The translations under genes were made by a program, and so were the position numbers. DNA of 5,568 bases from Clostridia bacterium (GTDB lineage Bacteria > Bacillota > Clostridia > Oscillospirales > Acutalibacteraceae). Location of the stretch: NCBI GenBank assembly GCA_900771185.1, contig CAAGND010000015.1, positions 1 through 5,568 of the forward strand, given 5' to 3'. This document shows, piece after piece, positions 5,561 through 5,568 of this stretch. Below the pieces are notes generated by a model. That model saw nothing but the letters and a program-made list of their open reading frames with translations, was not told where the DNA came from and did not search any database. Numbering within the stretch: the stretch's first letter is position 1; each line of letters starts with the position of its first letter.

Positions 5561-5568
5561 AAATGACA

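Noticed and set aside
1..5568. CRISPR array, tRNA or rRNA genes, insertion sequence ends, phage attachment sites
   Set aside because: I looked on both strands and saw no regularly spaced repeats, no tRNA-like TTCGANNCC arm with a matching acceptor stem, and no transposase or terminal inverted repeats.

Overview
The window looks like the chromosome of a low-to-medium GC Gram-positive bacterium of the class Clostridia (Bacillota). The evidence is a complete proline-type T-box leader in front of a bacterial prolyl-tRNA synthetase, strong purine-rich ribosome binding sites, sigma-A-like promoters with 17 bp spacers, and protein families common in gut Clostridia. The genus cannot be fixed from the sequence.

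Layout: (1) 73-963 (+) encodes a YdjC/ChbG-family carbohydrate deacetylase and ends at a strong intrinsic terminator (1001-1041). (2) Convergent to it, 1100-2824 (-) encodes prolyl-tRNA synthetase, with its own terminator at 1051-1086. Its mRNA starts near 3074 and carries a T-box riboswitch (about 2840-3075) whose antiterminator and terminator can both be paired base by base. (3) 3081-3191 is a divergent promoter region: the proS promoter points left, a near-consensus promoter (TTGACA, 17 bp, TAAAAT) points right, and an A/T palindrome lies between. (4) 3198-3405 holds a long leader or small-gene remnant of unknown nature. (5) 3406-4083 (+) encodes a small secreted metzincin-type zinc protease. 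It is followed 17 bp later by 4101-4685 (+), an unrecognised exported or membrane-anchored beta-rich protein. The two probably form an operon that ends near a C(UUCG)G-capped hairpin. (6) 4819-5523 (+) encodes a protein I assign to the AlkZ-related winged-helix family, driven by an extended -10 promoter. A further promoter-like pair at the right edge probably serves a gene outside the window.

Functionally, most of the window is ordinary housekeeping: sugar deacetylation, and proline charging controlled by uncharged tRNA-Pro. The part most worth a second look is the protease-partner pair at 3406-4685. The protease has an unusual one-residue spacing in its zinc motif. Its partner has a loose resemblance to netrin/TIMP-like OB-fold modules, which raises the untested idea of a protease with a cognate inhibitor or exosite partner. 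The two genes also differ clearly in base composition.
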